64,000 nt of DNA from Bordetella parapertussis (GCA_945866125.1 CAMBFZ010000014.1:1-64000), one strand, 5' to 3'. Positions 23,624 through 33,569 are shown, counted from the stretch's first letter. The notes: a model not told the origin generated them from the letters alone. Numbers and translations are program-made.

Positions 23624-25390
23624 TCAACTGTGCGGGACATCGGCCAGTATGCCGTCGATATGCATTTTGCGCATGGCTGCAAATTTACCGTTCATACTGA
23701 TGAGCGCGTCTGGCGTGCCGTCTTCGATGATGTGACCATTTTGGAAAACAAGTATCCGATTCATTTTTGCTAGCGTCGACAGACGGTGCGCGATGACGAT
23801 CGTTGAGCGTGTGTCCATTAATCTCGTGAGTGCTTGTTGAATATAATGCTCAGTGTGTGTATCGAGTGCTGATGTTGCTTCGTCGAGGATCAAAATGGGC
23901 GCATTTTTAAGGATGGCACGCGCAATGGAAATGCGTTGTCGCTGGCCACCGGATAATTTAACGCCGCGCTCGCCGACCAGGGTGTGATAGTTGTCCGGCA
24001 TTGCATGGATGAATTCATCGCAGTGAGCGAGATGGGCCGCAGCGGTGACTTCGTCATCCGTTGCTTCGAGCCGGCCATAGCGAATATTTTCCATTATGCT
24101 GCGGTGGAACAGACTGGTGTCTTGCGCGATGAAGGCAATATTTTTGCGTAAAGAATCTTGGGTCACGAGCGCAATATCCTGATCGTCGATCAGAATGCGT
24201 CCGTGATCCACATCGAAGTGACGCAGGATAAGATTGGCGAAGGTAGTCTTGCCACTGCCAGAGGTGCCTACCAAGCCGACTTTTTGACCCGCTTCGATGA
24301 TGATATTTTTGTCGTTGAAAAGTCTATGCTGGGCGGGGTAGTGGAAGGTCACATGTTCAAATACGATGCGCCCTTTCGTAATACTGATTGATTCAGCATT
24401 GGGCGCATCGACGACATCGTGCGGTGCGGTGATGACGGTCAGACCCTGCTTGCATTTTCCCCACGCTGTGGTGAAGCCGACGAATTGATCGGAGAGATAC
24501 CAAACTAGCTGAAGACTGGTAATGGCGACGCTGATCACCAGCGCAAAATCGCCCGGCGTGACAAGCCTTGCTCGAAAAAGGCATACGAGTGCGACCAAAA
24601 TGAAGGCGATGAATAGCACCATGGTAACGTCGTGCCCAGCTCGCATCTTGAAAATTTTCCAACGAACATCCCGGTCTTTATTTACATTGTCGGTGACTAT
24701 TTTTTTAAGATGAAATTGTTCGTGCGCGTAGCCCGCAAAAAGACGTATGTTTCCGATGTTCCCTAAGCTATCGACGACTCTGCCGATGAGATCGGAAGTA
24801 TGCTCAGAATAGTTTTGCGAAAGCTGACGTATTTGGCCGAGGAAATGTGTCGATATTAACCAGTACAGTAACCACCAGATTAAAACAATCGGGATGAATA
24901 CGGGGTGCACCATCCCCATGGCAACGAGCGCAATAAGCAAGCCGGCCACGCAATTGACGGTATCATCCAGGCGCTCAAAAATCGTGATAGTGCCATTTGC
25001 GATGTCAAATATTTTATTTGAGAGATTGCCCGCAAAATTATCTTGAAACATGCGACTGGAATGTCGTTTTAGGTGCCTAAACATGGCCAGAATAATGCGC
25101 TGGTGCATAGCTGGATACAGATGGATATTGACCCAATCGCGACAGCGAAAATTGGCTGCACTGCACGCGAACAGAACCACATAAGCTATTGCAGGCGTTA
25201 ATATCTCTGTGGTGATTTCTGGCCCGCTTCGCGCGATGACATCGACGATTCTTTTCAGAAAATAAGGGCCAATTAGGTTAACGAGTAGTGCATGAAATAC
25301 CGCTGTAAAAATCAAGAAAAAGATTAAGTTTTTTTGTGGTTTAACGTAATGCCATAAAAACTGCTTCATGCTCTTGGGTTCGATATGCAT
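23624..25390 (-). CDS. ABC exporter, fused permease and ATPase
   Basis: A 588-residue half-transporter of the MsbA/ATM type. Residues about 15-310 carry six hydrophobic spans (ABC membrane domain). The ATPase domain has Walker A GTSGSGKTT, the Q-loop FIAQDTSLF, signature KLSGGQRQRISIARA, Walker B ILILDEATSALD and the switch His in VIAHRLSTL. Substrate is unknown; no peptidase domain is present, so it is not a bacteriocin-type exporter. It is a single gene with a weak ribosome-binding site; a second Met at residue 8 (25369) could be the real start. Confidence 0.85.
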   Translation of the reverse strand: MHIEPKSMKQFLWHYVKPQKNLIFFLIFTAVFHALLVNLIGPYFLKRIVDVIARSGPEITTEILTPAIAYVVLFACSAANFRCRDWVNIHLYPAMHQRIILAMFRHLKRHSSRMFQDNFAGNLSNKIFDIANGTITIFERLDDTVNCVAGLLIALVAMGMVHPVFIPIVLIWWLLYWLISTHFLGQIRQLSQNYSEHTSDLIGRVVDSLGNIGNIRLFAGYAHEQFHLKKIVTDNVNKDRDVRWKIFKMRAGHDVTMVLFIAFILVALVCLFRARLVTPGDFALVISVAITSLQLVWYLSDQFVGFTTAWGKCKQGLTVITAPHDVVDAPNAESISITKGRIVFEHVTFHYPAQHRLFNDKNIIIEAGQKVGLVGTSGSGKTTFANLILRHFDVDHGRILIDDQDIALVTQDSLRKNIAFIAQDTSLFHRSIMENIRYGRLEATDDEVTAAAHLAHCDEFIHAMPDNYHTLVGERGVKLSGGQRQRISIARAILKNAPILILDEATSALDTHTEHYIQQALTRLMDTRSTIVIAHRLSTLAKMNRILVFQNGHIIEDGTPDALISMNGKFAAMRKMHIDGILADVPHS

Positions 25391-25649
25391 TGAGCTGCCA
25401 ATGAGAAAATGGATGGGAATTTCTTTGTTGGTTCCTAATGGGTTGGCGTACCGCCGAGAATGGTTCCAACGACCCTATTTATGCGCCGTCAAAGACGGAT
25501 TGGTTTGAAATGTGCGAACCTGCCGGCGGCATGTTGGTAGCGCCGCCGTGATGGTGAAGTTGGCTTACGCAGCAGCTAGGAGAAATTGGCGGGTATGACT
25601 GAGAAGGTGAGGCGCATCAAGTTTGACTTGAGCAGGCAAAACAGAGCGA

Positions 25650-26201
25650 CTATTTAGTTTGTACCTGCTCACCATCATTAATCCGGCGTGCGCCGTTAAA
25701 ACGGTTTTTCCAGTAAGACAAATCCATGCTGTCGATGCGAACCGCACCACCGGCAGACGGCGCGTGGATGAATTTGTTATCGCCCAGATAAATGCCCACA
25801 TGGGAAAATGCGTGTTTGAGCGTATTGAAAAATACCAGGTCGCCCGGTTGCAGGTCTTTTTTGTCCACGTTTTCGCCGAGCTTGCTGATTTCGGCTGAGG
25901 TCCGGGGTAGTTCGGCACCGGCAGCTTCTTTGAATACGTAACGCACCAAACCACTGCAATCGAGGCCATGCTCGGGTGAGCTGCCGCCGCGGCGATAATG
26001 AATGCCGACCAGGGACATTGCCTCCACTGCCAGATTGGCTGCCCGGTCAGTAAAGCTGTGTAGGGTACTTAAGGCTTTGCTGGGTTCGGCATCGGGTTCG
26101 GTCGCCGTCGAAAGCTGGCATGCCATCACCATGGCAGCGCCTACCGCGAGCCGGTTCAGGCAAGGGAGGGCAGAGCAGCGGGTGAGGGGGCGAGTGAGCA
26201 A
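25650..26201 (-). CDS. NlpC/P60 family cysteine peptidase
   Basis: A 183-residue exported peptidoglycan hydrolase candidate. The N-terminus has basic residues then a hydrophobic stretch (LAVGAAMVMACQLSTA), consistent with a signal peptide. The NlpC/P60 domain fills residues 55-170 with catalytic Cys in GLDCSGLVRYV, His in AFSHVGIYLG and the third polar residue in FIHAPSAGG. Such enzymes cut the D-gamma-Glu to meso-DAP stem peptide bond. The start is uncertain: TTG at 26201 gives a sensible signal peptide but no ribosome-binding site is clear. It is a single gene with 259 bp of non-coding sequence downstream. Confidence 0.85.
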   Translation of the reverse strand: MLTRPLTRCSALPCLNRLAVGAAMVMACQLSTATEPDAEPSKALSTLHSFTDRAANLAVEAMSLVGIHYRRGGSSPEHGLDCSGLVRYVFKEAAGAELPRTSAEISKLGENVDKKDLQPGDLVFFNTLKHAFSHVGIYLGDNKFIHAPSAGGAVRIDSMDLSYWKNRFNGARRINDGEQVQTK

Positions 26202-26354
26202 GCGACGAATCCGAGTTAAAAAGCAGGGGGCAATGTAAGCTAAGCGGTCTCCGTTGTCAAAATTTTACCTGCGGGCGTCTGCGTCAAGTCTTCTGTCCAA
26301 GCCCTTGTAGCGGATCTTATCGTACAATCCAGCCTTTGAAAAAAGGGGAAAAAC

Positions 26355-26762
26355 ATGCAGTCCAAACCAGTCATGATGCTCGATGATGTCAAAAAAATCG
26401 CCGCTGCCGCTGAAGCCGAGGCCCTAGCCAACAAATGGGCTGTGACCATCGCGATTGTTGACGATGGCGGCAACCTGCTTTGGCTGCAGCGGTTGGACGG
26501 CGCGGCGGCACTTTCTTCATTTATTGGCCCGGCCAAGGCACGTACTGCCGCACTTGGTCAGCGTGAGACCAAGGTCTACGAAGACATTATCAATAACGGC
26601 CGTTATTCTTTTCTGTCGGCACCTACTGTTGAGGGCATGCTGGAAGGCGGCGTGCCGATTATGGTCAATGGCCAGTGTGTGGGAGCCGTCGGGGTCTCCG
26701 GCGTCAAGTCCACCGAAGATGCGCAGATTGCCAAAGCCGGTATCGCCGCACTCGGCCTGTAA
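26355..26762 (+). CDS. GlcG/HbpS family protein
   Basis: A 135-residue protein of the GlcG/HbpS (DUF336) family. The family features are the N-terminal helix KKIAAAAEAEALANKW, VTIAIVDDGGNLLWLQRLDGA, and the Gly-rich GGVPIMVNGQCVGAVGVSG. Members bind heme or small ligands, or accompany glycolate and other oxidative pathways; no partner enzyme is nearby here, so the role is open. The ATG follows AAAAGGGGAAAA, a strong ribosome-binding region. It is a single gene; the carA promoter begins about 60 bp after its stop. Confidence 0.85.
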   Translation: MQSKPVMMLDDVKKIAAAAEAEALANKWAVTIAIVDDGGNLLWLQRLDGAAALSSFIGPAKARTAALGQRETKVYEDIINNGRYSFLSAPTVEGMLEGGVPIMVNGQCVGAVGVSGVKSTEDAQIAKAGIAALGL

Positions 26763-26820
26763 GCGCTGAAATAAAGCGGTCTTGCCCGGCTTGGAACGGG
26801 CCGGCAAGACAGGCTTGCGG

Positions 26821-26850
26821 TTGCCGGGAGGGGTCTCTTCGGGCTATAAT
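26821..26850 (+). promoter_or_regulatory. Candidate sigma-70 promoter of carAB
   Basis: TTGCCG (26821-26826), an 18-bp spacer and a perfect TATAAT (26845-26850). The transcript would have a leader of about 155 bases before the carA TTG. No obvious leader peptide or pyrimidine-sensing stem was recognised in it. Confidence 0.6.
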
Positions 26851-27010
26851 TGCAAGGTTTAACTAATTTACCCCACCGTCCGCGCAACACCCTTCCATCT
26901 TCGTCCAGCAGCGACTCAGCACACCTCCGCCCGGCGCGACTCGCCAGGCTGTGACGGACTGAACATCATGCAGGCATCATGCAGCGGCGGTAACAACTCA
27001 GGAGCGTTCC

Positions 27011-28165
27011 TTGCCGCCATTTTTCACGGCCAAACCAGTGCCGGCCATTCTCGCGCTCGCGGATGGCACCGTCTTTCAAGGCAATTCCATCGGTGCCTCT
27101 GGCCATACCAGCGGGGAAGTTGTTTTCAATACCGCAATGACGGGCTATCAGGAAATCCTGACCGACCCCAGCTACAGCCGCCAGATCGTCACGCTAACTT
27201 ATCCGCACATTGGCAACACGGGCGTCAATCCCGAAGATGTCGAGTCTAATAAAATCCACGCCGCCGGCCTGATTATTCGCGATTTGCCGCTGCAAGTATC
27301 GAATTTTCGCGCCACGCAAAGCTTGGGTGATTATTTGATATCCGAAAATATCATTGGGATTGCCGGTATCGATACTCGCAAGCTGACCCGCATTCTGCGC
27401 GAAAAAGGCGCCCAGGGCGGCGCGATCGTCGCCGGCCCTGACGCCACTGCTTCGATGGCGGTGGAACGCGCTCGCGCTTTCCCCGGCATTACCGGCATGG
27501 ATCTGGCCAAGGTCGTCTCGACCACCAAGCCCTACGAATGGACACAGACCGAATGGAAACTCGGCAGCGGCTATGGCGTATTGGCCGCGCCAAAATTCCA
27601 TGTTGTCGCTTTTGACTATGGCGTGAAGTACAACATATTGCGCATGCTCGCCGAGCGCGGCTGCAAAGTAACCGTGCTCCCTGCGCAGTCGACGGCGGCA
27701 CAAGCGCTGGCACTCCAGCCGGATGGTATCTTTTTGTCGAATGGCCCTGGTGATCCGGCACCATGCGATTACGCCATCGCCGCTGCGCGTGAACTGATCG
27801 ATGGCGGGATACCAACCTTCGGTATCTGTCTCGGACATCAGATCATGGCGTTGGCCTCGGGTGCGCGCACGATGAAAATGAAATTCGGACATCACGGTGC
27901 CAACCATCCGGTGCAAGATCTTGATACAAAGCAAGTCCACATCACGTCACAAAATCACGGTTTTGCCGTCGACCAGGCCAGCTTGCCTGCCAACTGCCGC
28001 ATCACGCATGTGTCGTTGTTTGATGGTTCGTTGCAGGGTTTTGCCCGCACTGACCGGCCTGCTTTCTGTTTTCAGGGACACCCGGAAGCCTCACCCGGCC
28101 CGCATGACATCGCCCCCTTGTTCGATCGCTTTGTGGCGATGATGGAGACTCACAAAAATGGCTAA
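27011..28165 (+). CDS. carA: Carbamoyl-phosphate synthase small subunit
   Basis: A 384-residue glutaminase subunit that supplies ammonia for carbamoyl phosphate in arginine and pyrimidine synthesis. The N-terminal domain begins PAILALADGTVFQGNSIGA. The class I glutaminase triad is visible: Cys in FGICLGHQIMALA, and His and Glu in GHPEASPGPHD. The start codon is TTG at 27011, seven bases after AGGAG; no ATG lies in frame nearby, and the N-terminus matches relatives. The 3' end overlaps carB by 8 bp. Confidence 0.96.
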   Translation: MPPFFTAKPVPAILALADGTVFQGNSIGASGHTSGEVVFNTAMTGYQEILTDPSYSRQIVTLTYPHIGNTGVNPEDVESNKIHAAGLIIRDLPLQVSNFRATQSLGDYLISENIIGIAGIDTRKLTRILREKGAQGGAIVAGPDATASMAVERARAFPGITGMDLAKVVSTTKPYEWTQTEWKLGSGYGVLAAPKFHVVAFDYGVKYNILRMLAERGCKVTVLPAQSTAAQALALQPDGIFLSNGPGDPAPCDYAIAAARELIDGGIPTFGICLGHQIMALASGARTMKMKFGHHGANHPVQDLDTKQVHITSQNHGFAVDQASLPANCRITHVSLFDGSLQGFARTDRPAFCFQGHPEASPGPHDIAPLFDRFVAMMETHKNG

Positions 28166-31100
28166 GCGTACCGACATTCAAAGCATTCTGATCATTGGCG
28201 CGGGCCCGATCATCATTGGCCAGGCCTGCGAATTTGACTACTCTGGCGCGCAGGCTTGCAAAGCCTTGCGCGAAGAGGGCTACAAAGTCATTCTGGTCAA
28301 CAGCAATCCGGCCACCATCATGACCGACCCCGAAATGGCGGACGTGACCTACATTGAGCCGATTACCTGGCAGATTATCGAGCGCATTATTGCCAAAGAA
28401 AAGCCCGATGCGATTTTGCCGACCATGGGTGGGCAGACGGCGCTTAACTGCGCACTGGATTTGCATCGCCATGGCGTTCTCGAAAAATTTGGCGTCGAGC
28501 TGATCGGCGCAACACCAGAGGCGATCGACAAGGCAGAGGACCGCTCTAAGTTCAAAGATGCGATGACCAAAATCGGTCTGGGGTCAGCTCGTTCGGGTGT
28601 CGCCCACTCGATGGAAGAATCCTGGGTGGTACAAAAAGAGCTTGGTTTCCCGACCATCATCCGGCCGTCTTTCACGATGGGTGGCACCGGTGGCGGCATC
28701 GCCTATAACGCCGAAGAGTTTGAGGCGATTTGCAAGCGCGGCCTTGAGGCGTCGCCAACCACGGAGCTGCTGATTGAAGAATCACTCATCGGTTGGAAAG
28801 AGTTCGAGATGGAAGTCGTGCGGGATAAAAACGACAACTGCATCATCGTCTGCTCGATTGAAAACCTCGACCCGATGGGCGTTCACACTGGCGACTCGAT
28901 CACCGTTGCGCCAGCACAGACGCTGACCGACAAGGAATATCAGATCATGCGGAACGCCTCGTTGGCGGTGTTGCGCGAGATTGGCGTCGATACGGGCGGC
29001 TCCAATGTGCAATTTGCGATTAACCCCGATGATGGTCGTATGATCGTCATCGAGATGAATCCGCGTGTGTCACGCTCCTCTGCGCTGGCATCCAAAGCAA
29101 CCGGTTTTCCGATTGCGAAAATCGCCGCCAAGCTGGCCGTCGGTTTTACGCTGGACGAATTGCGCAATGAAATCACGGGTGGTGCGACCCCGGCGTCGTT
29201 CGAGCCGAGCATCGATTACGTCGTCACTAAAATTCCGCGCTTTGCGTTTGAAAAATTTCCCACTGCAGACAGCCATCTGACGACGCAGATGAAATCGGTT
29301 GGGGAAGTGATGGCGATTGGCCGCACCTTTCAGGAATCATTTCAAAAAGCCTTGCGCGGTCTTGAAGTCGGCGTCGATGGCATGAACGAAAAAACCACCG
29401 ACCGTGAAGTCATTGAAGAAGAACTGGGCGAGCCGGGGCCAGAGCGTATCTGGTACGTCGGTGACGCATTTGCGCAGGGTTTTACGATGGAAGAAGTGCA
29501 TCAGTTAACGCACATCGATCCGTGGTTCCTGGCGCAGATCAAGCAAATCGTTGACATTGAATTGTGGCTTGAGACACAGACACTGGATGCCATCGACAAA
29601 GCCACTTTGCTCACGCTTAAACAAAAAGGTTTTGCCGATCGTCGTCTGGCCAAGCTGATGAAAACCACCGACAAGGCTGTGCGCGAGCAGCGTCATGCCA
29701 TGAACCTGCGCCCGGTTTATAAGCGGGTTGATACCTGCGCCGGCGAATTTTCTACCGACACAGCTTACATGTACTCGACCTATGAAGAAGAGTGCGAGTC
29801 TAATCCGACTGATCGCAAAAAAATCATGGTGCTCGGTGGCGGGCCAAACCGTATTGGTCAGGGTATTGAGTTTGACTATTGCTGCGTTCACGCCGCCTTT
29901 GCGATGCGCGAAGATGGATACGAAACCATCATGGTCAACTGCAATCCCGAAACCGTCTCAACCGACTATGACACCTCAGACCGTTTGTATTTTGAGCCAC
30001 TGACGCTGGAAGATGTGCTTGAGATCGTCGATAAGGAAAAGCCGGTAGGCGTGATTGTGCAGTATGGCGGTCAGACACCACTGAAGCTCGCACTCGACCT
30101 CGAAGCCAATGGCGTGCCGATTATCGGCACCTCGCCCGACATGATTGATGCCGCAGAAGATCGTGAGCGCTTCCAGAAACTGCTACATGAATTAAAACTG
30201 CGCCAGCCGCCAAACCGCACTGCGCGTACCGAAGCAGACGCGTTGCGTCTGGCACAGGAAATCGGCTATCCATTGGTGGTGCGTCCGTCCTATGTGCTGG
30301 GTGGCCGGGCCATGGAAATCGTGCATGAACAGCGCGACCTCGAGCGCTATATGCGCGAGGCGGTCAAGGTCTCGCATGACTCACCAGTGCTGCTCGATCG
30401 TTTTCTCAATGATGCCATTGAGGTCGACGTTGATTGCCTCTCTGACGGCACGCGTACTTTCATCGGTGGCGTAATGGAGCACATCGAGCAAGCTGGTGTG
30501 CACTCGGGCGACTCGGCTTGTTCATTGCCGCCGTATTCGCTCTCGCAAGCTACCATCGACGAATTGAAACATCAGACCGCGCTGATGGCCAAAGGTCTCA
30601 ATGTGGTGGGTCTGATGAATGTACAGTTTGCGATTCAGCAAAAAGAAATCGACGGCAAGCTCGAAGACATCGTCTTTGTACTTGAAGTCAATCCGCGTGC
30701 CTCGCGCACGGTGCCTTATGTGTCAAAAGCGACGGGTCTGCAACTAGCCAAGATTGCTGCGCGCTGCATGGTCGGCCAGTCGCTCGAAAGCCAGGGCATC
30801 AAGGATGAAGTCGTGCCTGCGTATTTTAGTGTCAAGGAAGCGGTGTTCCCGTTTGTGAAATTCCCAGGCGTAGATACCATTCTCGGACCGGAGATGAAGT
30901 CGACCGGTGAGGTCATGGGCGTGGGTCGTACTTTTGGTGAAGCGTTTGTAAAATCCCAACTCGGTGCGAGTGTCCGTTTGCCTGAATCAGGCAAGGTCTT
31001 CCTGTCAGTAAAAAATAGTGACAAACCACGTGCTGTCAAAGTCGCCAAAGATCTGCTCGACATTGGTTTTTCGGTCGTGGCAACCAAGGGTACCGCGGCC

Positions 31101-31400
31101 GCGATTGCAGCGGCCGGGATACCGGTTACCATTGTTAATAAAGTGGCAGAGGGACGGCCGCATATCGTCGACATGATTAAAAATAACGAGATCGCGCTGG
31201 TGGTCAATACGGTCGAAGAAAAGCGTACCGCGATTACGGATTCACGCACCATTCGCACCTCGGCACTGGCAGCGCGGGTGACGACTTATACGACGATGGC
31301 GGGTGCGGAAGCTGCGGTCGAGGGTATCGCTCACTTGCATGATCTGCATGTGTTTGATTTGCAAAGTCTGCACACCTCGCTCCATAAGGTATCGAATTAA
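28158..31400 (+). CDS. carB: Carbamoyl-phosphate synthase large subunit
   Basis: A 1080-residue enzyme that makes carbamoyl phosphate from bicarbonate, ammonia and two ATP. Two homologous ATP-grasp halves are present, each beginning with a Rossmann-like segment (ILIIGAGPIIIGQACEFDYS and MVLGGGPNRIGQGIEFDYCC). ATP-grasp loops are seen at IIRPSFTMGGTGGG and VVRPSYVLGGRAM. A C-terminal MGS-like allosteric domain (about 940-1070) should bind UMP or ornithine. The length is standard. It overlaps carA by 8 bp and is followed 76 bp later by greA. Confidence 0.97.
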   Translation: MAKRTDIQSILIIGAGPIIIGQACEFDYSGAQACKALREEGYKVILVNSNPATIMTDPEMADVTYIEPITWQIIERIIAKEKPDAILPTMGGQTALNCALDLHRHGVLEKFGVELIGATPEAIDKAEDRSKFKDAMTKIGLGSARSGVAHSMEESWVVQKELGFPTIIRPSFTMGGTGGGIAYNAEEFEAICKRGLEASPTTELLIEESLIGWKEFEMEVVRDKNDNCIIVCSIENLDPMGVHTGDSITVAPAQTLTDKEYQIMRNASLAVLREIGVDTGGSNVQFAINPDDGRMIVIEMNPRVSRSSALASKATGFPIAKIAAKLAVGFTLDELRNEITGGATPASFEPSIDYVVTKIPRFAFEKFPTADSHLTTQMKSVGEVMAIGRTFQESFQKALRGLEVGVDGMNEKTTDREVIEEELGEPGPERIWYVGDAFAQGFTMEEVHQLTHIDPWFLAQIKQIVDIELWLETQTLDAIDKATLLTLKQKGFADRRLAKLMKTTDKAVREQRHAMNLRPVYKRVDTCAGEFSTDTAYMYSTYEEECESNPTDRKKIMVLGGGPNRIGQGIEFDYCCVHAAFAMREDGYETIMVNCNPETVSTDYDTSDRLYFEPLTLEDVLEIVDKEKPVGVIVQYGGQTPLKLALDLEANGVPIIGTSPDMIDAAEDRERFQKLLHELKLRQPPNRTARTEADALRLAQEIGYPLVVRPSYVLGGRAMEIVHEQRDLERYMREAVKVSHDSPVLLDRFLNDAIEVDVDCLSDGTRTFIGGVMEHIEQAGVHSGDSACSLPPYSLSQATIDELKHQTALMAKGLNVVGLMNVQFAIQQKEIDGKLEDIVFVLEVNPRASRTVPYVSKATGLQLAKIAARCMVGQSLESQGIKDEVVPAYFSVKEAVFPFVKFPGVDTILGPEMKSTGEVMGVGRTFGEAFVKSQLGASVRLPESGKVFLSVKNSDKPRAVKVAKDLLDIGFSVVATKGTAAAIAAAGIPVTIVNKVAEGRPHIVDMIKNNEIALVVNTVEEKRTAITDSRTIRTSALAARVTTYTTMAGAEAAVEGIAHLHDLHVFDLQSLHTSLHKVSN

Positions 31401-31476
31401 CACGTTGATCGCGTGATCCCTGCCACAGAAGCCGTTCCCGGCCTCTGCGGTGTTCATTTAGGCAAACGAAAAATCC

Positions 31477-31956
31477 ATGAACTCATCCGTCCCCATTACC
31501 GTCCACGGCGCGCAGCTACTGAAAGAAGAACTGCATCGTTTAAAAACCAAGGAACGTCCGGCCGTGATTAACGCCATCTCGGAAGCGCGTGCTCAGGGTG
31601 ACTTGTCCGAAAACGCCGAATACGACGCAGCCAAGGAACGCCAGAGTTTTATTGAGGGTCGTATTGCCGAACTAGAGGGCAAGCTTGGCGCGGCGCAAAT
31701 TATCGACCCTAGCTTGCTTGATGCAGAAGGGCGTGTGGTATTTGCCTCCACAGTCAGTCTTGAAGATCTGGGTAGCGGTGAAAAGGTGAAGTACCAGATC
31801 GTCGGCACCGACGAGGCGGACTTGAAAGAAATGAAAGTCTCGATCACTTCGCCGATTGCACGCGCGCTCATCGGCAAATATGCCGGCGATGTCGTTGAGG
31901 TGCAGGCGCCGGGCGGCGTGCGCGAATACGAGATTCTCGAAGTGTATTACATCTGA
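31477..31956 (+). CDS. greA: Transcription elongation factor GreA
   Basis: A 159-residue factor that rescues backtracked RNA polymerase by stimulating transcript cleavage. An N-terminal coiled coil (residues 12-75) carries the acidic tip in EARAQGDLSENAEYDAAKE, where the Asp and Glu reach the active site. The C-terminal FKBP-like domain includes SPIARALIGKYAGDVVEVQAPGG. Length and motifs are canonical. It lies downstream of carB, as in many Burkholderiales, and its stop overlaps the next ATG by one base (TGATG). Confidence 0.96.
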   Translation: MNSSVPITVHGAQLLKEELHRLKTKERPAVINAISEARAQGDLSENAEYDAAKERQSFIEGRIAELEGKLGAAQIIDPSLLDAEGRVVFASTVSLEDLGSGEKVKYQIVGTDEADLKEMKVSITSPIARALIGKYAGDVVEVQAPGGVREYEILEVYYI

Positions 31957-32414
31957 TGTTGCGGATGCCGGATCGTGTGCTGTCAGCAGCAAGCGTGTTG
32001 CTCGTGACGATTTGGGTGGGCAGTATCTGGAGTATTGGTTACCTGGTTGCGCCGACTTTGTTTGCGACCTTATCGGATCGGGTGCTCGCTGGGACGATTG
32101 CGGGTAACCTGTTTCGCGTCGGCGCGCTAGTGTCTCTGCTGTGTGGCGGTGCATTGCTCGGTTTATTTTGGTTTGACCGCAACCATCCGTCACGGCGGAC
32201 TTTGTTACGGTTGGTCGCGGCGATGCTGATCTGTGTGTTGGTCGTCTATGTCGGCTTGCAGCCATTAATGGCTGCACTGCGTGAAGCGGCAGGCCCGGGC
32301 GGCGTGATGGATGGCCCAAGCCGGACTCAATTCGGCATCTTGCACGGCGTGTCTAGCCTGATTTACCTGGTGCAGAGCGGCCTGGCAGTGGTGCTGGTTT
32401 TCAAGAGCCGCTGA
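31956..32414 (+). CDS. DUF4149 membrane protein
   Basis: A 152-residue inner-membrane protein with about four hydrophobic spans (residues 9-30, 46-70, 84-102 and 127-148). The first span and its exit (VTIWVGSIWSIGYLVAPTLF) and the later DGPSRTQFGILHGVSSLIYL loop fit the DUF4149 family. Function is unknown. It is translationally coupled to greA and convergent with yhbY, leaving 14 bp between stop codons. Conservation next to greA in relatives suggests a housekeeping role. Confidence 0.82.
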   Translation: MLRMPDRVLSAASVLLVTIWVGSIWSIGYLVAPTLFATLSDRVLAGTIAGNLFRVGALVSLLCGGALLGLFWFDRNHPSRRTLLRLVAAMLICVLVVYVGLQPLMAALREAAGPGGVMDGPSRTQFGILHGVSSLIYLVQSGLAVVLVFKSR

Positions 32415-32428
32415 AACCTGCGCCGGAT

Positions 32429-32893
32429 TTATTCCCCTAGCGCGCGTTTCTTTTTGCTGGTTTGTCGCAGCTTGGCGCGTTTGATATTGCCGCCAAAAGT
32501 GACGCGCTCATTACCCTTGACCATAACCTTGGTGACGGTAGGTTTGCGGATGCCGCTGGGCTTGACGATGGTGACTTCGCGCAGACCCTTGCCGCGCTTG
32601 GCGCTGAGCTCTTTTTCAGCTTCGGGTTTGGGGCGATAGAGTACGAGAAGTTTGCCTATGTGCTGGATAGGGGCGGCGTCGAGTTCAGCGCAAATCGACT
32701 CGTAAAATTGAATGCGCTGCTCGCGATCGTCGCCAAACACGCGCACCTTGATCAGGCCATGCGCATTGAGACCCGCATTAATTTCTTTCATGACTGCCGG
32801 CGTCAATCCGGCTTCGCCGATCAGGACAACGGGAGACAGACCGTGGGCTTCGGCACGCAGTGCACTACGCTCTGCTGGTGAGAGTTTCAACAT
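32429..32893 (-). CDS. yhbY: YhbY/CRM-domain ribosome assembly RNA-binding protein
   Basis: A 154-residue protein whose first 97 residues form a CRM domain: LSPAERSALRAEAHGLSPVV, then the GxxG-like IGEAGLTPAVMKEI and HGLIKVRVFG. YhbY proteins associate with pre-50S ribosomes. The C-terminal 55 residues are a basic extension ending RTSKKKRALGE-like, longer than the E. coli form. The second of two close ATG codons is chosen (32893), since the first overlaps the AAAGGA ribosome-binding site. It is divergent from rlmE by 31 bp, a common pairing of two 50S-maturation genes. Confidence 0.9.
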   Translation of the reverse strand: MLKLSPAERSALRAEAHGLSPVVLIGEAGLTPAVMKEINAGLNAHGLIKVRVFGDDREQRIQFYESICAELDAAPIQHIGKLLVLYRPKPEAEKELSAKRGKGLREVTIVKPSGIRKPTVTKVMVKGNERVTFGGNIKRAKLRQTSKKKRALGE

Positions 32894-32924
32894 AACCATC
32901 CTTTAAAAGCGGTATTCTACGTGA

Positions 32925-33569
32925 ATGGCAAAGAACAAACTGAACAAAAACTGGTTACACGATCACATCAATGACCCTTACGTAAAACTGGCGCAGAAAG
33001 AAGGTTACCGTGCCCGTGCCGCCTACAAGCTCAAAGAGATCGACGAATCCGACAAGCTGATCAAGCCCGGTCAGATCATTGTGGATCTTGGCTGCACACC
33101 AGGTAGCTGGTCGCAGTACGTGCGCAGAAAACTCGCAGGCAAGGAAGGCGGTGGTATCCACGGCATGATCATCGGGCTTGATATGCTGCCCATGGAGCCC
33201 GTGGCCGACGTGCACTTCATTCAGGGTGACTTTCGCGAGCAGGACGTGCTGGAGCAGCTCGAAGCCGCATTGGGCGGACAAAAAGTCGATCTGGTGCTCT
33301 CCGATATGGCTCCTAATTTGTCCGGCATAGCCCTGGCCGATGCGGCCCGCATGGAAGATATAATCGATTTGGCAATAGAGTTTACCCGCGCCCATATGAA
33401 ACCTTCGGGGAGCTTGCTCGTCAAATGTTTTAATGGCAGCGGCTACACACAAATCATTGAAAAATTTCGGCAGGAGTTCAAAGTCGTCAGCCCCAAAAAG
33501 CCTAAGGCCAGCAGGGATAAGTCATCCGAGATTTTCCTTCTCGGGAAGGGTCTGAAAAATCCCGCATAA
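32925..33569 (+). CDS. rlmE: 23S rRNA 2'-O-methyltransferase RlmE (FtsJ/RrmJ)
   Basis: A 214-residue SAM-dependent methyltransferase for U2552 of 23S rRNA. The SAM motif is IVDLGCTPGSWSQYV. The K-D-K-E catalytic tetrad is visible: Lys in RAAYKLKEI, Asp in LVLSDMAPNLSG, Lys in GSLLVKCFNG and Glu in KSSEIFLLGKG. The protein starts with the basic NKNWLHDHINDPYV region that contacts RNA. It lies directly upstream of ftsH, the classic ftsJ-ftsH pairing, separated here by 132 bp that likely hold the ftsH promoter. Confidence 0.96.
   Translation: MAKNKLNKNWLHDHINDPYVKLAQKEGYRARAAYKLKEIDESDKLIKPGQIIVDLGCTPGSWSQYVRRKLAGKEGGGIHGMIIGLDMLPMEPVADVHFIQGDFREQDVLEQLEAALGGQKVDLVLSDMAPNLSGIALADAARMEDIIDLAIEFTRAHMKPSGSLLVKCFNGSGYTQIIEKFRQEFKVVSPKKPKASRDKSSEIFLLGKGLKNPA

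Noticed and set aside
25524..25548. CGGCGGC/GCCGCCG stem between the NlpC/P60 and ABC exporter genes
   Set aside because: The stem is perfect over 7 bp but no T-run follows on either strand and the loop is long, so a terminator call is not supported.
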